64,000 nucleotides of DNA. Origin: Strobilurus pachycystidiatus (taxonomy: Eukaryota; Basidiomycota; Agaricomycetes; Agaricales; Physalacriaceae). Of this stretch, positions 54,068 through 64,000 are shown one piece after another (position 1 is the first letter of the stretch; each line of letters starts with the position of its first letter). The notes under the pieces were generated by a model. It searched no databases. It was not told the origin of the DNA and worked only from the letters and a program-made list of their open reading frames with translations. Both the position numbers and the translations under genes were made by a program. The stretch is from NCBI GenBank assembly GCA_019915135.1, contig JAHLMK010000021.1:248001-312000 (forward strand). The letters are read 5' to 3'.

Positions 54068-56093
54068 TCACAGCTCTCTCAGCGCATTGATAACCTCGCG
54101 CATATCCTTGCGATTCCACTGTCCGATCCATCCGTGCTGGGAATGTTTCTCGTCTCGCGAGATAAAACAACCCTTATCATCATTCCGATTTACGATTGCC
54201 TCGAGGCTCATCCCCTGAGGAATGAGAGAATCCGAAAAGGGCGAATCTGGTCGACTGAAAGGACTGTAGGCGAGTTCTTCCAAATAGTCAACAGATTCTG
54301 AGATCTCCGGCTCAGTCCCCAGGATGGACGCGTCGAAGGGGAAAGGAGGCTTAGAGAAGACCATCATTGATACGGGACGGTAGGCAGGAGTCTCGTCCTG
54401 GTCGTCAACCCAAGTCTTGAATCTCACCTCGGAAGCATCATCGGGCACCAAATCTGGGGTGAAGACGTGAAGAGGAGGTTCCTCAACATCGAACGCTTTC
54501 TTCCCTTTGGGTGCTGGATCTGCTGTGGTAATCAGAGGCCTCCTTCTCTCTTCGTCTGTCCTGGAGTATTGCGGAGGTGAAGAGGACTCCTCAGAGGCTT
54601 GCGCAGAAGGACCCATCGCCAACGAAGGCTTCATGGTCTTTCCTGTCATGCGCAGTGACGTCGTACTCGAAGTCCTTTGGAATACGAAAGGTCCACCTTC
54701 AGCATACGGGTTCTCTCCGAGAGTTCTGGCCATCTTGAATGTGCCTGTCCGACGCAAGCGCGGAACCTCTGATATCTCGGAAGACGAAACCGATGCAGGT
54801 CGAGAAGACGCCGATATTCTATTGGGTTCCACCGGAGATGCCGAAGAGGACGAGGGTAAAGGATCATCGTACGCGGAATCCGTGTATGGCTGCGCAGGGG
54901 GAGGGACGGGCCTCGGCAGCGTGACGGTAACCGGCGCAAAATGAACGGAACTGATGTCTGAGGCACTGTCGCCCATGAACCCAGTCTCGGTGCCCGGGAC
55001 GACGTCACTTTTGTCCCGCCCTTTTCCTTTGCGATCTGACTTGGCTTTCCATCTGATCGGCATTTTGAACTCTGGGGCGTTGGCTGCCGACAGCTTGTTC
55101 TTGGACGAGGGATCAACCTGTCGGGGCTTCGAGCCCGCTCCCCCGCGTCCGCCATACCTAATCGGTTTAGGTTTCTCTGACCCGGGTGGTTGATTTGGTG
55201 AAGAAGAGACCGTCGTGGTGGAGGCGAGACGTGGTCGATTCGAAAGCGACGAGAACCCTGGTTCGGGTTGAGGTGGTGGAAGATATGTGTGCGCCTCGGA
55301 CAGAGAGGGCAAGGACGATTTACTCTTCAGTTTCAGCGACGTCTTCGACTTCTTTGCCGAGACGGAGCGGAAGGATCCTGCCCCGCCCCTTCCTGCAATG
55401 CGCATAACAGGCTTTCCGTCTTTCGAGGAGGTTTTCGGGGCGATGATGGCGGTGGGGAACTCATCAGGAGGAGACGACACGGCAGGCGCGTCAAGGGCTG
55501 AGGACGCGCCACGATGCTTTTGCGGTCGGGATCCTAGTCCCCCGCGTCCAACAACGCGTACCACAGGCTTTAGCTGGCCGTTGCCTTCATTAGATCCTCC
55601 AGACGAAATGCTGGGTAGAAATGCGCTATGTCTGTGCCTGCCTTCTAGAAACGGACAATCAGTGCCGGTGAATGATCAGTAGTAGCAACGGCTTGCTCAC
55701 CGTAGACAGAGGCCAACGCTTCTGGAGGGCCACTGAATTCATCAGGTATACCAGGTATCGAAGAGTGTATACTACTCTGCGAGGTATTGACGGCGAATGT
55801 CGCAGCACTTGCGCTGGAGGATGCTACCGCATTGGCCATGCTCAGATTGGAGGGTTCGGAAGGAGCCTCAGGCTTGTGAAGCGGTGTCTTGTCTGATATA
55901 GCGAGGGACCGGGATTCCAGTGTGGTTGAGATCCTCCTCATGAATGAATTGCGTAGAAAGGGAGGTATAGATGGCTGAAAGATCAAAGATTTAAGAACCC
56001 ATCCGCGGGAATATAGATACAAAAAAAAACCACCTTTGGCCTGGTACTGGGACCCGCGTCGTTTACAACACAATTCGCTGCTTCGAGCAGCAT
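54068..56093 (-). CDS. GRGG-motif low-complexity protein
   Basis: Exons 56093-56034, 55974-55701 and 55644-54068 join in phase into 636 residues. Three copies of an R-x-x-GRGG-x-GS motif recur: VVRVVGRGGLGSRP, VMRIAGRGGAGSF and PIRYGGRGGAGSKP. Such Arg-Gly repeats often bind RNA or protein partners. Most of the rest is Ser/Pro-rich and probably disordered. The C-terminus is more ordered: TPDLVPDDASEVRFKTW and a final HSQHGWIGQWNRKDMREVINALREL helix, which may be the conserved interaction segment. This protein type is familiar from Agaricomycete genomes but has no function known to me. The first exon's ATG is preceded by a poly-pyrimidine stretch in the intron (56020s). Confidence 0.7.
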
Positions 56094-58262
56094 AGTCACA
56101 GGGAGAGAGTCCTAAGAACGCCTGTCAACCTGGGACCAAGAATCATGATGAAGTAGTTAAATAGATCCCGTACCTCTTCAGACCCATCACTCGCGGTCGA
56201 CCATTTGCTGATGCACAGTTCCTACTGGGCGACGCGAGAAACGCCGAGGACAAATATCAACGGATTGTTGGTCGGGTGTATGAGAACAGGGTTAGGCTAA
56301 CGAGTATATCTTGATGATCATGATTGAGATGCTTCCAACAGAGTCTAGCTACGATCTTGGGTAGCTGGCTACTGACAAGCATAAGCCAATCATCTACTTA
56401 CAGTCACCAGTGTTGCCTTTTCTGTTTCACTAGACACGATATGACTTTGGCGTTTGACAGAAAACCTATGAACAGAATGAGATGAAGGGGAAAAAGTTGA
56501 TCATGCTGATAATTTACCATATACCACGACCATCCTTAGAGCGGAGTAAGCTATAGGTACCACCAAAGGTGCTCCATCATGATGGAATACACGGCTCCAG
56601 CGAAGCACGGGCAGTGACCAAGGATGTATGCAGTGTCCCATACGTGCGCCGCGCAGAGTGCCAGATGAACATCCGCGACATCAGTGATGCACCTCTCCTT
56701 GAAGCCATTTCGACCAGCGCTCAAGGACAGCTGTTTCGGAATGTTATCAGGTAACAGACACATACATATGACATGTCATGGAAGAGTAGCTTCTAGCGCG
56801 CGGGCGAAGCACGGAAAGCCCAAGATTCGAGATGTGATACACAGTCGTATGGAAGGAACCGTCAGAGCGGAATTATATTTATAATATCATGATTTTTCGT
56901 TCTCCGCCCAAAAAGTCTGCATTTTCGGAACATCGGACCGACAACCTCTTTGCCGCCACACATGCTGGCCATAACCGCTGTAACATCGATGTCAAACCTG
57001 GCTGCTGGATAACTGCTGTATTTGGCGAAATTTGAGCTTGGGTAATATCTCGAGTATGATTCCCAGCTTTCTGCTCTCAGGGTTCATACCCAGGTCAGAC
57101 TTACTCCCTCCAGTTTTTAGCCCTTCATTTGCAGACACAGTCCAGCGGCCCCTCAGCATTCATCTACTTGGAATTATCCGGTGTCTACGACTGCTCCCGG
57201 AAGGAGGCCACCCACGAGTCGTGGTCGTGGTGAAATCAACACACAGACTCGATTCCGCGGCGCAGAGTTCATGTTGGTCGAGCACGCGCAGTAGCGAATG
57301 CGTGCGGTGGATATAGTACTGCTTTGCGTTCTCGGATGAACGCCCCAGCGTGCATGTGGGGTCGAATACAATTCAGCGCCCGCTGGAATCCGGGACCATC
57401 CATGAAGCGCATAGATCTCCCGACGACGCGTATGCTCAGCATGTCAATCATCCGACGCCCCACGGAGACTAGTCGGAGACTGACAACTCTTCCTCGACAT
57501 CCCGAGCGCGTCCTTCGGTCACTCGGCTATTGCAATCCCCGAGCCGGTGTTTTGTGGGCCTCTGTGTTCGAAGGGTTCTGAATTCTGTATTGACTTTGTC
57601 GAAGTTTAGCATGACTCACGTTTCGGTAGGTTGAATGTCGAATGGACGTTAGACATTAGACATCGACTTTAACGCGGCGAGTCTCTATCATAATTGTATT
57701 CGATCGCGTCGTTTTTTTCGAGTGCGGATCGGAGATGATCAATATCATGCACACATTCGGTGAGTTCTCGACTAGAATGAGCATGCCGAAGACTCTGTGC
57801 GAATTGCGCTACACCCAGGTCCCTCGTATCGAACCCTTCAAGCAGTCACTTTAACACGATTCCAGTGATTGTCCATGGTGTCGGTGCGGTGCCGACAAAG
57901 GTTCAATGTTTCTCATTTCAGACATATAACCTTTACCGCCGGGTCCTGGAGGAGCATGTCCGGTAAGCAGCGCGGTACTTTTTGGAACCTGACAAGAGAG
58001 TAGTGACGCGTGTGAACGTCGGCTAGGGCTCAACACCGCCATCCGAGTGTTCGATATTGACTAACAAGACAACAAAATATAACAGCGTCTTACACCAGTG
58101 GCGTCATGCGCAACCAACCTCGGCTGCATATGCAATGCCTGTTCATTCCCGATGCTCTATTTAAGATTCCGTACTGACTGTTAACGTCTAATTTCGCATC
58201 AGTACCGTCCGTCCACACTACTTCCTGCCCTGACCAATTCACTTCTCTGAGTACACCATTCC
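56094..58262. other. 2.2-kb tract with no gene seen
   Basis: Short frames occur on both strands (for example 57174-57581), but none carries a domain and no splice model could be built. Local AT-rich stretches and a stem-like CATGATT area near 56310 were noted. It may contain decayed mobile DNA or a lost gene. Confidence 0.35.
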
Positions 58263-60328
58263 ATGTCTCGTTCACCATTGCCTCTTGGATCCACTGGTCT
58301 TCAAAGAGGACAAGCATGCATCTATTGCAGGCGGCGCAAGATGGTCAGTGCATGTTTTCCGAGCATCTCCTTTGGGTATAGCTCGTTCAAGTCCGAGTCT
58401 GATTCTCAATGGCAGCGATGCGACGGCGCTCGACCAATTTGTGGACAGTGCAGTCGCTCAAATCGGCCGGATGACTGTCAGTATACAGACCAGGGAGTTC
58501 GGTCGAGAATGGAGATATTAGAAGAGAGCATCGCACGGGTTGAGGCGAGAATTTATGAGCTTGAGAATCCACATGCGTCAGAGAATGTTGGTTCTCCCGT
58601 ACTACTCCACCAACCATACTTGCTGCCTGAGCCCAGTAAGGACTCTATTCAATTCAATTTTGTCTTTCTTGTGTTGATGCTGCACATGCATAGTTCCATT
58701 GTCGGACCCTAGTCCTCCTGACGGATGGTGGACGGAAGCGGAGCCACCGGCTTCGATGAGACCTGAACTGTATGCACCATGACTGCGGCTCCTCGAGTTT
58801 TGTAGGCTGTCATTGACTTCACCCTCATAGGATTGATAAATTTCTGATGTTCGCGTCAGAGGTCGGATTTTTCCTAAACCCCGCCCGATTCAGATCAGCG
58901 GCTCTGAGGAATCAACCAATGGGCAACTTCAGTCGTCCTATCCCTGCTCTCATGACTACTGTCTATCTCTGGGGTATCCATTTTTCTGGCAAGCAGTCGA
59001 TGCTAAAGCACCAAGGCGCCTTTCTCGCTCGTGCTCTGGCTCTGGTCGCAAAGTCGCTCACCGGCTCACATCCCCAGAGAGTGACGCAAAGCTTTCAGAC
59101 CGAGGTTTTGCTTGCCTATTATTTCCTTTCCTACGGTCGTTTCGTTGCTGGCCGTTATCATATGTCTGCCGCATTATCGATTGGAATGGGCGCTGGGCTT
59201 AACAAGATTAGATCCAGCAGTCTAGAGGGAATCCCCATCACCGCCTTGCCCGGTACCCTAGATGCCATTGAAGAAGGTGAACGTGTCGACGGCTGCTGGA
59301 CTGGTCTATTTCTCGATAAAGCATGGGCCGTTGCGTTAGCCTCTGTCCCTCATTTTACCTGTCCAACACAAGTCAAGCACGCACAGCTGGATACTCCTTG
59401 GCCCCTTGAACCAGAAGCTTACGAGAAGGTGACGTCTCGGAACTCTTTGCGGAAGATGGACCTCCTGATTATTCTCTAGGGTGGTCACCCTCGAAACAAA
59501 AGGACGACACACACAATTCAGAGGTTGTTCAAAGGTCTCCCTCCTTTGACCGATGACACCTCGACGAAAGCTCTCTTGTCTAAAGCCGTTATTTTATGGG
59601 AACGCGCTAATCGTTTGGCCGGAACGTGGAATACAGGTGACTGTGATCTCGCTGTCAATGATTTTGTATACGAACTCAGTCCCACCTCATTTGAATCAGA
59701 CATGAGCGACGAAGAGTCCGCGAAATTCCGGTCAGACTTCGCCGAACTAGACAATCGCATCGAATCTGTGCGAAGGCTGCTAACCCCTCCATCTAAACTG
59801 GTGAATCGTACTCCAGCAAAACTTCGTACCCTTTTCCTCGCCCATAATTTGATACCTGGCGCTGTCTTGGAACTCCATGGCAAATTCGCGAAAGACAACC
59901 CGCAGTCCAAGCAAAAGGTGTTATCTGCGGCACAGACTATCTTCCGAATGGTCTCCACCACACATTTAGGTTCCACGACTCAATTCATCAATCCCATTAT
60001 GGGGGTAAGTCGTGGTGTTCACGTCAACGGCCACTGTGGGCTTAGCTGAGACACGACCCACAGACCATCTGGATTTCAGCTAGCAAATTTCTTTTCGAGG
60101 AATTAGACCGCCTACAGTCTGACAGATCTCCTTCTGGTCAACTGTCAGCCGGAGAAATCAGCCTCAGGACTCTAATCGAAGATGGATTCAAAAACATGCA
60201 GCCTTTGGAACGAAGCTGCCCACTCATGAGTGAGCTACTTCAACTAAGCTTACAGGTTTCAGTCTGACGCATTGACAGAGTATCAACTAAAACAAATCCA
60301 GACAGCCTATGCCGAGGTCAGAGGCTAG
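58263..60328 (+). CDS. Zn2Cys6 fungal transcription factor
   Basis: The DNA-binding cluster spans an intron: CIYCRRRKM ends exon 1 (58263-58343) and RCDGARPICGQCSRSNRPDDCQY starts exon 2, together giving six cysteines in the C-x2-C-x6-C...C-x2-C-x8-C pattern. A dimerisation helix follows (RMEILEESIARVEARIYELE). The large C-terminal part is the fungal-specific TF domain, seen in FASEVGFFLNPARFRS, GKQSMLKHQGAFLARA and the SYGRFVAGRYHMSAALSIG core. The last exons (YQLKQIQTAYAEVRG) end at 60328. At least six introns are required. The target genes are unknown; the nearest are an F-box gene and a dead GH43, so a local regulatory role is not implied. Confidence 0.85.
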
Positions 60329-60887
60329 CTAGTCGGTACGGTATCTTGATGGTAGGTACATTTACTATGCGACACAGGTGATTGTTGACTGTCACGCCCA
60401 TTTAGCCTTTTCGGTTGGGTTTTAGGATAGACTTAGATTATATGTACTCTTTGATGTTGTTTTTCGAACGTTTCGCCCAATTTGAAGCCTTCGAACGACG
60501 AAGTCAAGGTACGCCACGGACTTTCGGTCCGACAAACCGTGATCCCAAAAAGGGTCAAGCAACTCTTTCGCTTGCCACCATCACCATGGACGCCTACTTG
60601 TTCCAAAGATCTCCAGGTTCGCCCGATTCCAGAGCGTCGTAAATTCATATTTCCCGCTACTACAAATGCCTTACTTCAAAGCCACGCGTTTACCAGCTCG
60701 GCATCGTGACTCGAGCTTGGATGGTCTCTAACGTTCGAGACCCGGAATGACTTGCCGATCGCGGAAGTATGTGGTACATACTACAAATACCTTGCGCATG
60801 CGTTTCAAAGGATTGAGAATTTACGTCTTTTTTGTTACAGTTGTACTGTTACTAGCTCGCTTCCCCCCGGTACGTCTTCCACTCGCG
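60329..60887. other. intergenic, no gene seen
   Basis: Short frames only. Part of it may be the 5' untranslated region of the following F-box gene, since an open frame extends back to an ATG at 60747. Confidence 0.35.
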
Positions 60888-62330
60888 ATGAACGAGGGTG
60901 CATCAGCGTTGACCTCACTGTTCAGAAAAATAATGGCATCCGGTATCACAAGCATCCCTCCCGAGCTCCTTGGGGAGATCTTCCACCAATGCTCTTGCTA
61001 TTGTCCTGATGCGCCTATCATTCTATCGATGGTCTGCAAGCCATTTCGCGTGGTCGCGCTCAGCACTCCTCGCGCTTGGACAAGCCTCCGGCTTTCCGTC
61101 AGACAGGGAAGCGAACGCGAAGTGATTCGCAAGGCGGGCCTGTGGCTCTCGCTCGCTGGTGTCTGCTGCGTCGACTTGTACGTCGATATCGAAGGTCAGA
61201 CGACCACCATCTCAGAATCACACGCGTTCTTGGTCGCTTTCCTTCAACACAACACAGCCCGGATCGGATACCTGAATGTCCGTTCGCAGACGGAGAAGGC
61301 AGCGCACTCTTTCCTCCATGCGCTATACTGCCCACTTCCCTTCTCTCCCTCTCCCGCCCTACTTCCGCTCAAAACCCTTCGCATTCATATCACGGGAAAC
61401 ACTCCGAGTCTTCCAGCAGCATCGGCCGATGCTTCCGTATTCCATTCTCTTGAGCTGCTTCCCCAATTGAAATCCCTCCAACTGACCAACCACAAGCTGC
61501 CGTCGGTTTACACGCCCGATCTGCGCAATCTACAAACCCTCAGCGTCGTGCGACCACTGCGCGCTCCTCCCATCTTCCTGCCGCAACTGCTACAGACCGT
61601 CCATGCTGCGCCCTGCCTCGCTGAGCTGGAGATATCCGTTCGCGTCTCAGACAGCCCCAGCTTCGAGCTACCCTCGGAGCTTCATCTCCCCACCGTGAAG
61701 AGGCTAACCCTGCGCACGAATCGCGTGCCTCTTCTTCTCGAAACATTTGTCACTCCCATGCTTGAAGAGCTTCGCATCAATGACCTTGACGGCAAGCGAC
61801 TCGGAGCTTCTTCAGAGCTCATCCAATCATTGCAACTTCTCAACCGCAAGCTCATGACACGCGGTCACCTTGATTGGTCGGTCAAGATCGTCGAAGTCAT
61901 GGGTGTGTCTATCCAATGGGATGATGAGGACGCACAGACATGGGAGTGGTGCCTAGGGCGAATGAAGCGGCTGGAGGACCTTTCCGTCATCTGTCGCGAC
62001 AGCGACTTCCACAAATTGGTTCACTTCTTGACACAGGAGTACGCGGACAGTAGACCTTGTCCTGTACTGCGCAATCTTCACCTCGTTGGTCGCAGCGAAA
62101 ATGCCGCGTTTGTGGCCATCTTGAAGCAGGACAGACCTGGCCTGGATGTCGTCTGTGATTGGGTTTCGGACGAAGCACCTTTGCATGCTGCATTGGCGCC
62201 TCGCATCGGGCGTGGGTTCGGGTTTGGCTCCCGGTTTGCTGTTAGACGGGCAAACAGCAGGGCTGATTCTTCAGTGGAGGTGAAGGATACAAGATTTGCC
62301 CTAGTTCCTGTCGTAACGAACTCTCGATAG
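60888..62330 (+). CDS. F-box-like protein
   Basis: An F-box-like motif is near the N-terminus: ITSIPPELLGEIFHQC, then the WTSLRL segment. Leucine-rich stretches with Agaricomycete character follow (LKSLQLTNHKLPSVY, LRNLQTLSVVRPL, VKRLTLRTNRVPLL), ending in a basic tail. F-box proteins of this family are SCF adaptor candidates with unknown substrates. In-frame ATGs are at 60747, 60888 and 60933. The first would add a hydrophobic helix (YVFFVTVVLLLARF). An intron with donor GTACGT at about 60871 and an acceptor just before 60926 is also possible, so the true start is open. The gene is a distant relative of the one at the left edge but lacks the acidic insert. Confidence 0.72.
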   Translation: MNEGASALTSLFRKIMASGITSIPPELLGEIFHQCSCYCPDAPIILSMVCKPFRVVALSTPRAWTSLRLSVRQGSEREVIRKAGLWLSLAGVCCVDLYVDIEGQTTTISESHAFLVAFLQHNTARIGYLNVRSQTEKAAHSFLHALYCPLPFSPSPALLPLKTLRIHITGNTPSLPAASADASVFHSLELLPQLKSLQLTNHKLPSVYTPDLRNLQTLSVVRPLRAPPIFLPQLLQTVHAAPCLAELEISVRVSDSPSFELPSELHLPTVKRLTLRTNRVPLLLETFVTPMLEELRINDLDGKRLGASSELIQSLQLLNRKLMTRGHLDWSVKIVEVMGVSIQWDDEDAQTWEWCLGRMKRLEDLSVICRDSDFHKLVHFLTQEYADSRPCPVLRNLHLVGRSENAAFVAILKQDRPGLDVVCDWVSDEAPLHAALAPRIGRGFGFGSRFAVRRANSRADSSVEVKDTRFALVPVVTNSR

Positions 62331-62829
62331 CTCTTGCCTCTTTGCTAGGACATTCATTGCTTCATCACTCATAAATTGTTAGAATCACAATACCGCAAAG
62401 TTATATGCTGTACGTATGCTAAAGAACATTCAATTAATCTTCATCACACTCCGACTTGGCTTAAGGCTCACACGTTCTGCCAGACGCTTCGACAGATGTC
62501 TAGGCGTGCTGCAAACGTATAAGAATGTTGTCGTCTTCTCTTGATCAGTGGCGGATTCTAGGTGTCGTAGTACGTACGCAATATCATTGTTAGGAACTGG
62601 AAGATCTCAGGGAAAAGGAATACCCAGTCAGCTTTACGGAAGGAAGTTCTCTGCAGGTTGACACTGATGTTGATACGAACTTCAATTGACAGACGCATCA
62701 AGTCGCGAAGATATACGAAACACGCCCGATGATGTCGAGCCGAGGAACCTAAACCCAGCCGCAGCAGGCAATTCCACGCCTTGAGCAACTGTTCCGGTCA
62801 GAGATCCCGCCTTGAATGATCCAAAGACA
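62331..62829. other. 3' flanks of converging genes
   Basis: Holds the 3' side of the F-box gene and of the GH43 pseudogene; no separate gene is seen. Confidence 0.35.
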
Positions 62830-64000
62830 AGGAGCTGACATACCGGGAGAGGGAAATACAGGTAGGCCATCGTCACCGAAGTAGAACGATCTTCGAAACG
62901 TGATCAGAAACACTTTTCTGCTGAGCGAGAGGGAACGAAGTTACTGACTGGGTGAGAACCTTCCTCGATCCCCAGCCAGCGTCTTAGTCTGCTCCCCAGC
63001 CATGATAGGCGATGTAAGGGACTCCGTTCTAGATCTGATCGGTACCTACAGGCGAGGAAACACACTGAGAGACTCACGGAGTCAAAAGGGAACGAAGCAT
63101 TTCCCCACCCCAACCGTCGCGTTCGATTTCTTGAATACAGGCCCGTCGTCGTTGGCCCACCAGGCATTCGGGTCGAGCGGATCGAGGTCAGTTCCGTTGA
63201 GGCCCATGATGGCTCTACGACGCGCAACTGATCTCAATATCGGCTTCAAGGGTAAGGAGAGGCGGACACACAGGCAATAACATGGATCCCAAGAACCGCA
63301 TGCGAAGTATACAACGAAAGTCTGATCCCTGTTGATAAGAACCTGTGGGCCTTCGTTCACAGCGTATCCGTTCGAGGCCTGCGATAATATATACGGTGTT
63401 AGGTACAGCCTGCTCGATGACGGGCTTCTTACCCATTGCCATTCTTTATGCAACCCATCGGGATAATAGGGTGAGTGCAGAACAGTTCTGTTTCCGACTA
63501 GAGTTGTGGGACTGGACATTTCTGCTATGTATCTGGATATAGTCAGCGACGAGTACAGGCGAGAGACTTTGTGGCGTACAGGTATTGTATCGGCTCCGTC
63601 ACTGGCGAGTCCTTGCCGGACCAAATGAGGTAGTTTTTGCCGTTGTAATCGTGGAGGACAGTGGACTGTAAAGCGTTGGAGTTGAATTTGTTGAGCACGA
63701 ACGATGTCAAACCTACATACATCAATCTTGTAGTTCAAATCAGGCGTCGAGATGACGCCTTGATCTTCAAAAGGCGCTGTGGGATCCGTAGGGTCCGATC
63801 CTTTGAGGACATGGGTTCGGTGGTCAGCATCCCCGTCTCCATCCTGCAAAGCGCATTATAGGTAGAATTCTTCGTCAATTATGTGCATCTCTGGAGCCCA
63901 GACAGGGGGATTGGGCGGTGTCCATAGAGGGCTGGCGGAAGCACTAGTGTGTCCGACTTGTAGAGACGGATACGTCCGTCGTGGTGGGGAGAAGATAGTA
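62830..64000 (-). pseudogene. GH43 glycosidase, broken, cut by right edge
   Basis: Family GH43 enzymes remove arabinose or xylose from plant polysaccharides. The gene runs leftwards from beyond 64000. After splicing, conserved pieces appear: PVWAPEMHIIDEEFYL, DADHRTHVLKG, DYNGKNYLIWSG, YIAEMSSPTTLVGNRTVL, GYAVNEGPQVLIN and GVPYIAYHGWGAD. In-frame stops break it: TAA at 63856-63858 after EEFYL where Tyr is expected, TAG where Trp precedes NGVPYIAYHG (about 63031), and TAA after GWGAD (about 62993). The GVG-ASF junction near 63100 also seems to need a one-base shift. Three stops make a sequencing error unlikely, so this copy is probably dead. The 5' part and signal peptide are outside the window. 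Confidence 0.7.

Overview
The window is nuclear DNA of a filamentous basidiomycete, most likely an Agaricomycete. Genes carry many short introns (about 45-60 nt, GT...AG). The gene families are typical of that class: F-box/LRR proteins, isoprenylcysteine methyltransferase-like proteins, a GRGG-repeat protein, Plavaka-like transposons and Ngaro retrotransposons. No tRNA, rRNA, CRISPR array or bacterial-style operon was seen. The carbohydrate-active genes (CE15 glucuronoyl esterase, GH53 galactanase, GH29 fucosidase, a dead GH43) point to a plant-biomass decomposer.

Layout. 0.4-9.1 kb: an F-box protein, an intronless CE15 esterase, a seven-exon GH53 endo-galactanase followed by a decayed second GH53 copy, and a 78-residue membrane protein. 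9.25-15.1 kb: a complete tyrosine-recombinase retrotransposon of the Ngaro/PAT type on the minus strand, with identical split direct repeats, spliced gag, RT-RNase H and recombinase frames. 16.4-19.4 kb: an ICMT-like methyltransferase and an LRR protein. 19.4-29.3 kb: a 9.87-kb cut-and-paste transposon (CMC/Tnp2, Plavaka-like) with 19-bp terminal inverted repeats and an 8-bp target duplication. It holds a spliced transposase, two accessory genes and a dead gene, and it appears to have split the LRR gene from its 5' exon. 29.7-32.9 kb: a GH29 alpha-L-fucosidase with a degenerate duplicate of its 5' end.

33.4-53.7 kb is mostly housekeeping: a conserved fungal protein divergent from the GPI-anchor de-N-acetylase GPI12, the urea permease DUR3 divergent from condensin CAP-G, a nucleotidyltransferase-fold protein, phosphopantothenate-cysteine ligase, mitochondrial ribosomal protein mL59 divergent from an ALYREF/Yra1 mRNA-export adaptor, a small secreted protein, and the telomere protein Stn1. 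54-64 kb: a GRGG-motif protein, a 2.2-kb stretch without a clear gene, a Zn2Cys6 transcription factor, a second F-box protein, and a GH43 gene with several in-frame stops that runs off the right edge.

Genes are individually regulated. Three head-to-head pairs with short shared upstream regions are candidate bidirectional promoters. The most notable biology is the pair of large, apparently young mobile elements: one breaks a host gene, and the other seems to carry spliceosomal introns despite replicating through RNA. Exon coordinates were worked out by eye from splice consensus, reading-frame continuity and family conservation.
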